Below, one piece after another: positions 1 through 8,607 of a stretch of 64,000 nt of DNA. How positions within the stretch are numbered: position 1 is the first letter of the stretch; each line of letters begins with the position of its first letter. Origin of the DNA: Raoultibacter massiliensis (GTDB lineage Bacteria > Actinomycetota > Coriobacteriia > Coriobacteriales > Eggerthellaceae). Location: positions 609,870-673,869 of the forward strand of contig NZ_LT962670.1 of the NCBI RefSeq assembly GCF_900199545.1, in the 5' to 3' direction. The notes below the pieces were generated by a model that did no database searches, was not told where the DNA came from, and saw nothing but the letters and a program-made list of their open reading frames with translations. The translations under genes were made by a program, and so were the position numbers.

Positions 1-1
1 C

Positions 2-859
2 GCGGCGCTCAAAGGCTGCTGGATCGTTCCCCTGCTTGTTGCGTTCGCCTTTCTTCCGATGCAATCGTTCTTTTTCGTGCTGGTTCTCACCATCGCCGCG
101 TGCGGCTTGTCGTTTCGCACGTCTCAAGAGAAAGACGAGCGCGAGCGCTTCACGGCGCTTCGCGACGAATTGAGGGAGGCATCGCTGTCTCTCGAGCAGA
201 AAAACCGCGATCTGCAGGACAAGCAGGATTACGAGGTGACGCTCGCGACGCTCAACGAGCGGGGTCGCATTGCGCGCGAGATACATGACAACGTGGGGCA
301 TTTGCTCACGCGATCCGTTTTGCAGGTTGAAGCGCTGCAGGTAACGCATGCGGGCGATCCGTCGCTCACCGACGAGTTGGCGCAGGTGGGTGCAACATTG
401 CACGAAGCACTCGATACCGTGCGCGTGAGCGTGCACGACTTGCACGACGATTCGTTCGACCTGCGGACCCAGCTGACGTCCATTGCTCGCGATGCGCGGT
501 TCCCTGCCGTCGATATAGATTACGATGCCGATTTCGTGCCTGCGCCCATCGGATACTGTTTCATTGCCATCGTGCGGGAAGCCCTTTCCAACGCGGCGAA
601 GCACAGCGATGCGGACCGCGTGCGCGTATCGGTTGCCGAATACCCGGCATTCTACCGCCTGATCGTGCACGATAACGGAAGCAAGCCTCCCACCGACGTG
701 TTGGTTGACGATCTTTCCCGCATCGACGAAGGACGCCGGGGATCGGGCATCGGTCTTCGTACGATGGGGGATCGGACGTGTTCGCTCGGCGGTGTGTTCC
801 GAGCCGAATACCAAAACGGCTTCCGCTTGTTCGCATCCATACCGAAAGGAGAATCATGA
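2..859 (+). CDS. Two-component sensor histidine kinase, C-terminal part (5' end outside window)
   Basis: The reading frame is already open at base 2, so the N-terminus lies upstream; the first visible codons are hydrophobic and look like the last membrane segments. A charged linker/coiled coil (from about base 120) leads into a HisKA_3 dimerisation domain with the phospho-acceptor histidine in REIHDNVGHL, followed by a HATPase domain with an N-box (NAAKHSDADRV) and a G-box (GSGIGLRTMGDR). This is the DesK/NarX/LiaS type of kinase. Its stop codon overlaps the start of the LuxR-type response regulator (ATGA), so the two form a translationally coupled cognate pair. The signal sensed cannot be told because the sensor part is missing. 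Confidence 0.9.
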   Translation, partial: AALKGCWIVPLLVAFAFLPMQSFFFVLVLTIAACGLSFRTSQEKDERERFTALRDELREASLSLEQKNRDLQDKQDYEVTLATLNERGRIAREIHDNVGHLLTRSVLQVEALQVTHAGDPSLTDELAQVGATLHEALDTVRVSVHDLHDDSFDLRTQLTSIARDARFPAVDIDYDADFVPAPIGYCFIAIVREALSNAAKHSDADRVRVSVAEYPAFYRLIVHDNGSKPPTDVLVDDLSRIDEGRRGSGIGLRTMGDRTCSLGGVFRAEYQNGFRLFASIPKGES

Positions 860-1569
860 TGCAGGGGGCTACCGCGATACGGGTCGTGATAATCGATGAC
901 GATCCGTTCGTGCAGACATCGCTCAAGACCATTCTTTCTGCGCAAGACGATATCGAGGTGCTTGCGACGGGCGGAAGCGGATCGGAGGCGATTCGCCTGT
1001 TCGATGAGCTCGGTCCCGACGTGCTGTTGATGGATATCCAGATGCCGGAAACAGACGGGCTTTCCGCCGCGCGCGGCATCCTCGGCGAGCATGCGGATGC
1101 GCGCATTGTCTTCCTCACGACGTTTTCGGATGACGAGTACATCGTGGAGGCGCTTCGCATGGGAGTGCGGGGCTACCTGATAAAGCAAGAGGTTGCCAAC
1201 ATAGCCCCCGCCGTCCGATCGGTTATGGCGGGGCAGAGCGTGCTGGGCGGGGAAGTGGTCGGCAGGGTGGATACGCTCATGCGCGGCGATGTCGGCGGCG
1301 GAGCCGGTGCACGTACCGAAGATCGCGGGGAAAAGGGTGCGGCAGCCCGCAGATCCGCAGCTTTGACACGGGGTCTTTCCGAGCGCGAGTACGATATCAT
1401 CGAGTTGATCGCCCAGGGCTACGACAACAAAGAAGTAGCTGCGAACCTGTTCATCAGCGAAGGCACGGTGCGAAACCACGTAAGCGCCATCCTGCAGAAG
1501 CTCGATTTGAAAAACAGGACGCAGCTTGCGGTGTACTTCTACCGGGATCTTTCGAAGGCGGATGCTTAA
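856..1569 (+). CDS. NarL/LuxR-family response regulator
   Basis: A 237-residue regulator. The receiver domain has the acidic pocket IIDDDPF near the N-terminus, the phospho-acceptor Asp60 in LLMDIQMPETDG and the conserved lysine in YLIKQE. A linker of about 40 residues leads to a C-terminal LuxR HTH (LSEREYDIIELIAQGY, then ISEGTVRNHVSAILQKL). The start is the ATG at 856, preceded by AAGGAG and overlapping the kinase stop; an in-frame extension upstream lies inside the kinase gene and is unlikely. DNA targets are unknown; partner of the kinase immediately upstream. Confidence 0.93.
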   Translation: MMQGATAIRVVIIDDDPFVQTSLKTILSAQDDIEVLATGGSGSEAIRLFDELGPDVLLMDIQMPETDGLSAARGILGEHADARIVFLTTFSDDEYIVEALRMGVRGYLIKQEVANIAPAVRSVMAGQSVLGGEVVGRVDTLMRGDVGGGAGARTEDRGEKGAAARRSAALTRGLSEREYDIIELIAQGYDNKEVAANLFISEGTVRNHVSAILQKLDLKNRTQLAVYFYRDLSKADA

Positions 1570-1907
1570 AGCAGTTCTTCAAGGGCTTTCTCGGCCATGG
1601 CGCTCATGCGGGAATCGAGCTCGATGTAAGCATCGAGTATCCTGTCGCCGGCCTCGGTCAGCGTGCTGCCGTGCGCTCCGTCGCGATCGAGCAGCTGCAC
1701 GCCGAGTGCCGCTTCAGTTTCCTTGATGATGCGCCAAGCCTTGCTGTACGCCATACCCATGCCCTTTGCCGCCGCGTTGAGCGAGCCCGTCTCGCGAACG
1801 CCCAGGCACAGGTTCGCAATGCCCCGCCCGAACACTGATCCGCTTTCCGATGCGGGGTTTTCGATGCTCAGACGAATACTGGGCTTTAAAGCGCTCAGAT
1901 CTGCCAT
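1566..1907 (-). CDS. ModE-like winged-helix transcriptional regulator
   Basis: A 113-residue protein consisting essentially of one LysR/ModE-type winged HTH: RETGSLNAAAKGMGMAYSKA is the helix-turn-helix and GSTLTEAGDRILDAY the wing and following helix. Family members regulate molybdate uptake or molybdoenzyme genes, but the molybdate-binding C-terminal domains of full ModE are absent, so the ligand (if any) is unknown. ATG at 1907 is preferred, with GGCAGG upstream; an in-frame GTG at 1943 would add 12 residues. The gene converges on the response regulator and the two stop codons overlap by 4 bases. Confidence 0.78.
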   Translation of the reverse strand: MADLSALKPSIRLSIENPASESGSVFGRGIANLCLGVRETGSLNAAAKGMGMAYSKAWRIIKETEAALGVQLLDRDGAHGSTLTEAGDRILDAYIELDSRMSAMAEKALEELL

Positions 1908-1958
1908 AGGTTTACCTGCCAATCCGGTCTTGGGCGGCCACACCGAACGATCGGCTGG

Positions 1959-3506
1959 TTACCGCTGGTCCAGAAACTCTGTTATCGCCTGCTCTATGTC
2001 TGCGGGCGCACTGTCGATTATATCCGTAAACCTGATTTCCGTCTCGTCGAGATTCGCAAGGTTTGCGGGAATATGATCGATTCCCGTTTCTTTCGCGATG
2101 AGCTCGTTGAGTTTGCACCCGCTGAGAGCCGAGACCTCGTCGGGAAGCGCGCCGCCCGGTTCGATGCCGTGCAGCGCCCGATAGACGTTTTCGCCGAATT
2201 TCGCCCAATGGGCGGTGCTTGCGATGAGCACGGGGTTTTCGCCGCGCAGGTTTTCGGCGGCTTGGTATGCGACTGCCGTATGGGGGTCGATCAGGTAGTT
2301 GTGGTGCTCGAACACGTTCTTTATGGCCGCAAAGCACGCGGCGCTGTCGATGGAATCGGCGGTGAAGTGGTTCCGCAGCTTGGCGAACGTCTCCTCGTCG
2401 ATGCGAAACGCCCTTCTCTCGCGCAGGTCGTCCATCCACGAACGGATGGCATCTCCGTTGCGGCCCGTCAGTTCGAAGAGCTGGCGTTCGAGGTTCGAGG
2501 ATACGAGGATGTCCATCGAGGGGGAGGGCGTCAGCATGAACTCGCGATGGGAGATGTCGTAGGTGCCGGTACTGATGAAATCGGCAAGCACGCGATTTTC
2601 GTTGCTTGCGCACAGAAGCATGTCGATGGGCGTGCCGACCTGCTTGGCATACCATGCGGCGAGGATGTTGCCGAAGTTTCCGGTGGGAACGCAGACGTCG
2701 ATCGGCTGCCCCGGGGCCACCTTGCCTTCCCGAACGAGCATGGCGTAACTTGAAACGTAGTAGACGACTTGCGGCAGCAGCCTGCCCCAGTTGATGGAGT
2801 TCGCGCTTGAGAGGGCGATCTTCCGCTCGCTTGCGAGCGCCTCGTTGAACTCTCGATCGCCGAAGACGGCTTTCGCACCGGTTTGGCAATCATCGAAGTT
2901 CCCACGCACCGCCCAGACCATCACGTTGCCGCCCGATTGAGTTGCCATCTGTTTGAACTGGATATCGCTTACGCCGCCGTGCGGGTACATGACCGAGATG
3001 CGCACGCCTTCTTGGTCTTTGAATCCTTCGAGAGCGGCTTTGCCCGTATCGCCCGAGGTGGCGACGAGAATAAGGAAATCATTGTCGAGCTTGCCCTGCT
3101 CTTTGAGCGCCGCAGCGCTTGCCGAGAAGAAGCGGGGAAGGCATTGCAGGGCCATGTCTTTGAACGCGCTCGTGGGGCCGTGCCACAGCTCGAGCACGTG
3201 CGTGTTGGCGTCGAGGGTGGTGATGGGACAGATGTCCTCGTCGTCGAAGTTCTCTCCGTACGCCTGCGTCATGAGATTTTCGATTGTTTCGGGATCCAGA
3301 TCGATATCGAACGCCTGGTAGATGCGCGCTGCGCGCTGGGCGTAAGGCACATCCGCGAGCGCCGTGATCTCGCCAAGCGAGAAGCGCGGCAGGTTTTCGG
3401 GCACGTAGAGCCCGCCTCCGTCGGCCAGCCCGTTGACGACGGCTTCGGTGAAGGGGACGGGGGCGTCGCAGAGTCCGCGGGTGTCGATGTAGCGATTCTG
3501 GTTCAT
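1959..3506 (-). CDS. thrC: Threonine synthase
   Basis: A 515-residue PLP enzyme converting O-phosphohomoserine to threonine. Seen: the N-terminal class-2 threonine synthase signature (ADGGGLYVPENLP), the PLP-lysine region GPTSAFKDMALQ and the glycine-rich phosphate cup VATSGDTGKAAL. The length fits the bacterial/yeast ThrC class. The start at 3506 has AAGGA about 9 bases upstream; a longer frame upstream is not conserved-looking. It sits alone, not next to lysC and asd, which lie 14 kb away on the other strand. Confidence 0.96.
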   Translation of the reverse strand: MNQNRYIDTRGLCDAPVPFTEAVVNGLADGGGLYVPENLPRFSLGEITALADVPYAQRAARIYQAFDIDLDPETIENLMTQAYGENFDDEDICPITTLDANTHVLELWHGPTSAFKDMALQCLPRFFSASAAALKEQGKLDNDFLILVATSGDTGKAALEGFKDQEGVRISVMYPHGGVSDIQFKQMATQSGGNVMVWAVRGNFDDCQTGAKAVFGDREFNEALASERKIALSSANSINWGRLLPQVVYYVSSYAMLVREGKVAPGQPIDVCVPTGNFGNILAAWYAKQVGTPIDMLLCASNENRVLADFISTGTYDISHREFMLTPSPSMDILVSSNLERQLFELTGRNGDAIRSWMDDLRERRAFRIDEETFAKLRNHFTADSIDSAACFAAIKNVFEHHNYLIDPHTAVAYQAAENLRGENPVLIASTAHWAKFGENVYRALHGIEPGGALPDEVSALSGCKLNELIAKETGIDHIPANLANLDETEIRFTDIIDSAPADIEQAITEFLDQR

Positions 3507-3542
3507 CTGAGCAGTCCTTCTGTCTTGGTGAAAAGCCGTTTC

Positions 3543-3569
3543 AGTATAGTATGCGCCATGACGGGGCAA
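3543..3569 (-). promoter_or_regulatory. Putative promoter of thrC
   Basis: Read on the minus strand, a TTGCCC element (3564-3569) and TATACT (3543-3548) are separated by 15 bases, about 37 bases before the thrC start. The -10 is good, the -35 and spacing are weak. The rest of the gap 3507-3782 shows nothing I can name. Confidence 0.45.
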
Positions 3570-3782
3570 TGCACGCAACGGAGTTGATTTCATGCAATAC
3601 GCACGAGACGGATCGGGGCGCCGTCGCATAGCCGGCCGTCTCGCGATGGCGCGATGGAAAACGTCGATTCGGCGAAAGCGAGTGCGAGATCGGGGAAAAG
3701 GCCCTTCGACCCCGCCGTGATCCTTCCTTTCGAAAAAGCCGTTTCGGAGGCGTTTTTGCGCGGGGAATCGGGAACTTGCTTC

Positions 3783-4913
3783 CTATGCGTGCGGGTCGTT
3801 CGGGCCGTTCGGGACGCGCTGTTCCGCGCTCGATGCCGCACTGTCCGTCGCAACCTTGATCCAAGGGTCCTCCTTGCGCGCTTCCGCGATGATCTCGTCG
3901 CTCGATTTGTGCACCATGCTCACGATGATGGCCACCACGCCGCACAGGAGTCCTCCAACGGGAAAGGCAAGCCAGCTCACGGCGAACCCGCCGTTCAGGC
4001 CTTTGATGAAGTTCTTGATCTCGAACTTGTCCATTCCCCCTTGGGCGAATTGGTCGAAGCTCGGTAGAAAGCCCCCTACGAGAAAGACGATGACGGCGAG
4101 GATCATGATGATGCCGCAGAGCGATCCGATGATGTGGTCGCGATTGAGCTCTTCGGGCGTTTTGACGCGTGGACCTGGGGTTTTCGGCGATGATCCGTCG
4201 GCGATGTAGGTGATTTCAGAGCGGTTGTACTTCGATTTCTGCAGGCCTGCGTAGACGAAAAGCCCCACGGCTATGGCAAGCAGGAACATGAAGGGGCCGG
4301 CAATCAGATCCTCGTCGAAGGAGGCGAATCCCAGATCGATGACGTCGCCGTGCTCGGGGGCAAGGCCCACCATGAAGATAATGCCCAGCAAGACGATGCC
4401 CACGCCTGCGGCGATCATCAGCGTGAAGCGACGGCCGAATCGATCGAGAACCGCATCGGAGTAGACAGGGTCGATGGCGGCGTGCCTGCGCTTGAATTCG
4501 CTATGGTTGAGGCCTGCGATGATGCCGGTGACCACGCCGACGACGAGGAACGAGAGCATTGCGACGGTTGATACGTTGTCGGGGAACCCGAGCGCGTCAA
4601 GGGTGGTCAACACGCCGGTGCCCGTGATGATGATTGCGACGGCAAGCGCGGTGGTGATGCTAAGCCGGTTCATGTGCTCGTCGTAGATTTCGGTGTCCCT
4701 CTCGTCGGCGATGCGAATGCTGCCGCGCATGAGGTCGTCGAGGTTCGTATGGTAGATGTCGCACAGGGCGAGCAGCTTGTCGGTTTCGGGGAAGTTGATG
4801 CCCGCTTCCCATTTCGAAATGGTTTGGCGGGATACGCCGAGCTGCTCTGCAAGGGCTTCTTGGGTGACGCCGTAATGCTGGCGAATGTAGACGAGATTGT
4901 CCGCAAAGCTCAT
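3783..4913 (-). CDS. XRE-family regulator with multi-pass membrane domain
   Basis: A 376-residue protein. Residues about 5-60 are a Cro/CI-type HTH (VTQEALAEQLGVSRQTISKW), followed by a short linker and about six hydrophobic segments (for example TALAVAIIITGTGVLTTL near residue 95 and WLAFPVGGLLCGVVAIIVSM near residue 340). A membrane-anchored HTH protein of this build probably couples a membrane event to transcription, but no signal is recognisable. The start at 4913 follows AAAGGAA at good spacing. It is divergent from the recJ fusion, across a 336-base gap that may contain its own operator. Confidence 0.8.
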   Translation of the reverse strand: MSFADNLVYIRQHYGVTQEALAEQLGVSRQTISKWEAGINFPETDKLLALCDIYHTNLDDLMRGSIRIADERDTEIYDEHMNRLSITTALAVAIIITGTGVLTTLDALGFPDNVSTVAMLSFLVVGVVTGIIAGLNHSEFKRRHAAIDPVYSDAVLDRFGRRFTLMIAAGVGIVLLGIIFMVGLAPEHGDVIDLGFASFDEDLIAGPFMFLLAIAVGLFVYAGLQKSKYNRSEITYIADGSSPKTPGPRVKTPEELNRDHIIGSLCGIIMILAVIVFLVGGFLPSFDQFAQGGMDKFEIKNFIKGLNGGFAVSWLAFPVGGLLCGVVAIIVSMVHKSSDEIIAEARKEDPWIKVATDSAASSAEQRVPNGPNDPHA

Positions 4914-5249
4914 GGGTGATTCCTTTCGTGGTTTGTCGTATTGTATCCGAAGCGGAAGGATGCGGGCCCTGCACTCCGCGCTTCGGCATGACTTCACAAT
5001 ACGGTTGCAACCGCGCAACTCCCAGCAATCTGGTGTTGCGTTTCGTTCATTTTCGCGCGCGTTTAGGTTGCGGATATTCTGACCAGGCGTTTTACGTAGC
5101 GGGAAAAAGGGAATGCTCCGCGTTGCTTTCGGGCGGGAAAACAGTCGCCCCCAAAGTGCAGCATCTGCCGTTTCCTCCATGACACGGCAGCGGGTTTGTG
5201 CGACAATGAACCCGAAAGCAGACGACTCGCACGTAAGGTATCGATACAC
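4914..5249. promoter_or_regulatory. Divergent intergenic region with 12-bp palindrome
   Basis: This gap separates the XRE membrane regulator from the recJ fusion. It contains a perfect palindrome CGGTTGCAACCG at 5002-5013, a plausible dimer operator for the neighbouring XRE protein, and on the minus strand a TACAAT hexamer in the region before the regulator. No convincing -35 elements and no small gene were seen. Confidence 0.35.
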
Positions 5250-8200
5250 ATGTCAGCCCAGTTCAACATTCTGGCGGCAAATCCGGCCGCCGTTGCCCTA
5301 TTGCAGCAAGACCTCGGCTTGCCGCATTTCGTCGCCGCCACGCTTGTTGCGCGCGGAATCGATGCGCCTGAGGCTGCGAGGGAGTTCCTTACGCCTTCGC
5401 TTGAGCGCGATTGGCTCGATCCGTACATCATCCCGGGCTTGTCCGACGTCGCCGATGCGCTCGAATCGTGCATCGAATCGGATAAGCACATCATCGTGTT
5501 CGGCGATTTCGATCTCGACGGCATCTCGGCAACCGCGACGCTTACCCGAGGGTTGCGCGATCTTGGCGGCCGCGTCACGCCGTTCATTCCGCTGCGCTTC
5601 GAAGAGGGCTACGGACTGTCGGTCGAGGCGTTCGAGCGCATCAAAGAGCTGTCGCCCGATTTCATCGTTACGGTCGACTGCGGCATCGCGTCGAAAAACG
5701 AGGCGGAGGCCATCAAGCGGGAAGGCGTGGGTCTGGCAATCACCGACCATCATGAACCCGCCGATCTGGTGCCCGAGGGCGTGCCGGTGGCCGATCCCAA
5801 GTGCGTGCCCGACTGCCCGAGCGCCATTCTCGCCGGCGTGGGCGTCGCCCTCAAGCTCGTGCAGGTGCTTGGCGGGCGCTTGGGCAAGCCGCACCTGTGG
5901 CGCGAGTACACCGACCTCGCCACGCTCGGCACCGTTGCGGATCTCATGCCCATGCGCTCCGAGAACCGCGCGTTGGTAACCGATGGCCTTGCGCGCATGA
6001 ACGAGGCTCCGCGCCCCTGCATCGCCGCACTGCTTGCCACGGCGGGTGTCGCCGATAAGGAGCTTACCGCTACCAACATGAGCTTCTCGATAATTCCCCG
6101 ACTGAACGCGGCGGGTCGCATGGGCGATGCGCAGGCGGCTCTCGATCTGCTGCTTTCCGACGATTTCGAAGAGGCGAGCCGGAAAGCCGCCGAGCTTGAG
6201 AGCATCAACGATACGCGGCGGACCATCGAGGCCGAGCTGTCTGAGATCGCGAAGGTTCAGGCGGCCGAGCTGTATCACGGCCAACGCGCGCTCGTGGTGT
6301 CCGGAGACGGATGGCACGAGGGCGTCAAGGGCATCGTGGCGAGCCGGCTCGTCAACACCTACGGCGTGCCCGCCCTTCTGTTCACGATCGACGGCGATGA
6401 AGCGCGCGGATCGGGCCGCAGCGTCGGCCAGGTGAATCTGTTCAAGGCCGTTGAGAGCCTGTCCGATCTGCTTACGCGGTTCGGGGGGCATGAGGCTGCC
6501 GTCGGCGTCACGCTTCCAGCCGATAAGCTTCCCGAGTTCACCGAGCGCCTGTGCGCTTGCCTCGACGAGCTTCCGCCCGACAGCTTCCACCCGCGCATCG
6601 AGATCGATGCGTGCGTTGATCTGTCCGAGCTCACGCTCGAGAACGTTCAGGAGCTTTCGCAGCTTGCGCCATTCGGCCAGGAAAACCCAGTGCCCCGCTA
6701 CCTTGCCCGCGACGTTACGCTGACGGGCTGCCGCGCGGTGGGAGCCGAGAAGAATCATTTCTCCTGTCAGCTTTCGGACGGGAAGCATTCGGTCGCGGGC
6801 ATCATGTTCCACTGTTCCGATCTCGAAACGCTCATGCACTGCGACAGCGTGGTCAACGCTGCGTTCGAGGTGCAGATCGACGAATGGCGGGGCAGGCGCA
6901 CGGTTAAAGCCATGCTTTCCTCGATAGCGCCCGCCCGCGCCTGCGCGGGGCTCGAAGCGTGCCTCAACCCCGAAAACGTGAGTTTCGTGGGCGATCTGTA
7001 CGCGACGAGCGATGCCGAGATCTGCTCCGATTGCCAGGAAAGCGCCGAAGCGGTCGAAGCCTACGAGGCAAAACGCGATAAGAACCGCAGGTTCTGGGAA
7101 CGGAAAGCCGCCGAAGACCCCGATGCGCTGCAGGCTGCCGTCATCGAGGCCCTCATCGGGGACGGCAGCCTGCACGAATCGCAGCGCGAAGTGCTCGATG
7201 CTCTGGGCCAGGGGCTTTCGACGCTTGCCGTCATGGCGACAGGACGCGGGAAATCGCTCACCTTCCAGGTTCATGCCGCATGCGAGGCGCTGTTGCGCGG
7301 CGGGACGAGCCTGTTCGTGTACCCGCTGCGGGCCCTGATCGCCGATCAGGCATTCCATCTCAGCGAAGCGCTCGAGGCGTTCGGCATCGCGTCGGCGGTG
7401 CTCACTGGCGAGAACACTCCCGAAGAGCGGCGTCAGGCGTTCGATGCCCTGCGCGAGGGTTCGTGCGACATCGTGCTGACGACGCCCGAATTCCTGGCTT
7501 TCCATGCAGACGAATTCGCCCGTGCGCGCCGCATCGGCTTCGTCGTGGTCGACGAGGCCCACCACATTGGCATGGCGAAGGCGGGGCAGCGCGTGGCCTA
7601 CGCCTCGATCGGCTCGTCTATCGCAAAGCTTGGGAAACCCGTGGTGCTCGCCCTGACGGCTACCGCGAATTCCGAGGTGGCCGAAGCCGTCGTATCGACG
7701 CTCGGCATCGAACGCACGGTGCTCGACGGCACGCGCCGGGAAAACCTCGAAATCGACGACCAGCGCAACCTGAAGAACCGCGAGAGCTACCTGGCCAACA
7801 TCATCGCCGGCGGCGAGAAGACGGTCATCTACGTGAATTCGCGTGAGCAATCGGTGGCGCTTGCGCGGGCGCTTCGCAAGCTTGCGCCGCATATGGCTCC
7901 GCTCATCGGGTTCTACAACGCGGGCCTTACCCGTTCCGATCGCAAGCGGATCGAAGAGCTGTTCAGAACCGATGCGCTTGCCGTGCTCGTGGCAACCTCC
8001 GCGTTCGGCGAGGGCGTGAACATTCCCAACATCCGCCACGTGGTGCTCTACCACATGCCGTTCAACGAAATCGAGTTCAACCAGATGAGCGGCAGGGCGG
8101 GGCGCGATGGCGAGCGGGCGGTCATCCACCTTCTGTTCGGGCGCGGCGACGCTGCCGTAAACGAGCAGCTTTTGCGCGATACGACGCCCGATCACGATTG

Positions 8201-8591
8201 CCTCGCCCAGGTGTACCGCGAACTGCGGCGCATGCAGCAGGAAAGCGCAGAAGAATATTTCGCTGCGACCAACGCCGACCTCGCCGCGAAAGCGAGCGCC
8301 AACCAGCATGCGCCCGTGAGCGCTGCGTCGGCCGCTTGCGGCGTGGCGGTGTTCCGGGAGCTCGGACTGATCGAAACGCACACCGCCTTCGTTTCTGGCG
8401 AAGCCATGCGTTCGATTCACGTGAAGGCAGCCGGCAGCAAGGTGGAGCTCACCGATAGCGTGCGGTATCGCGAAGGACTCGGCGAACGCGAGATATTCCA
8501 ATCTTTCCGCGAATGGGCTATAAAGAGCCAAAGAGAAATATTGCACAAGCGCGTGTCCGGGCCCATCCTTCCCGGCAGCGCAAACCGATAG
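5250..8591 (+). CDS. recJ: RecJ single-strand exonuclease fused to a RecQ-like DEAH helicase domain
   Basis: A 1113-residue protein. The N-terminal half is RecJ: DHH motif I FGDFDLDG (about residue 86), TVDCGIAS, the DHH motif ITDHHEP (about residue 165), LGTVADLMP, the DHHA1 region with RGSGRS and GGHEAAVG, then an OB-like region. The C-terminal half carries superfamily-2 helicase motifs: Walker A ATGRGKS (about residue 661), VVDEAHH (about 766), LALTATA, and the arginine-finger motif QMSGRAGRDG (about 947). The last 100 residues resemble the C-terminal region of long RecJ proteins. RecJ degrades 5' single-stranded tails in RecF-pathway repair and RecQ-type helicases unwind the substrate. 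Start at 5250 after TAAGG; frames further upstream lack a site. Confidence 0.92.
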   Translation: MSAQFNILAANPAAVALLQQDLGLPHFVAATLVARGIDAPEAAREFLTPSLERDWLDPYIIPGLSDVADALESCIESDKHIIVFGDFDLDGISATATLTRGLRDLGGRVTPFIPLRFEEGYGLSVEAFERIKELSPDFIVTVDCGIASKNEAEAIKREGVGLAITDHHEPADLVPEGVPVADPKCVPDCPSAILAGVGVALKLVQVLGGRLGKPHLWREYTDLATLGTVADLMPMRSENRALVTDGLARMNEAPRPCIAALLATAGVADKELTATNMSFSIIPRLNAAGRMGDAQAALDLLLSDDFEEASRKAAELESINDTRRTIEAELSEIAKVQAAELYHGQRALVVSGDGWHEGVKGIVASRLVNTYGVPALLFTIDGDEARGSGRSVGQVNLFKAVESLSDLLTRFGGHEAAVGVTLPADKLPEFTERLCACLDELPPDSFHPRIEIDACVDLSELTLENVQELSQLAPFGQENPVPRYLARDVTLTGCRAVGAEKNHFSCQLSDGKHSVAGIMFHCSDLETLMHCDSVVNAAFEVQIDEWRGRRTVKAMLSSIAPARACAGLEACLNPENVSFVGDLYATSDAEICSDCQESAEAVEAYEAKRDKNRRFWERKAAEDPDALQAAVIEALIGDGSLHESQREVLDALGQGLSTLAVMATGRGKSLTFQVHAACEALLRGGTSLFVYPLRALIADQAFHLSEALEAFGIASAVLTGENTPEERRQAFDALREGSCDIVLTTPEFLAFHADEFARARRIGFVVVDEAHHIGMAKAGQRVAYASIGSSIAKLGKPVVLALTATANSEVAEAVVSTLGIERTVLDGTRRENLEIDDQRNLKNRESYLANIIAGGEKTVIYVNSREQSVALARALRKLAPHMAPLIGFYNAGLTRSDRKRIEELFRTDALAVLVATSAFGEGVNIPNIRHVVLYHMPFNEIEFNQMSGRAGRDGERAVIHLLFGRGDAAVNEQLLRDTTPDHDCLAQVYRELRRMQQESAEEYFAATNADLAAKASANQHAPVSAASAACGVAVFRELGLIETHTAFVSGEAMRSIHVKAAGSKVELTDSVRYREGLGEREIFQSFREWAIKSQREILHKRVSGPILPGSANR

Positions 8592-8607
8592 ACGGAAGGG
8601 AGGACGC

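Noticed and set aside
3592..3720. A 42-codon basic frame with GGAG eight bases upstream, between thrC and the XRE regulator
   Set aside because: Arg-rich composition, a weak site and no coupling to a neighbour; judged chance.
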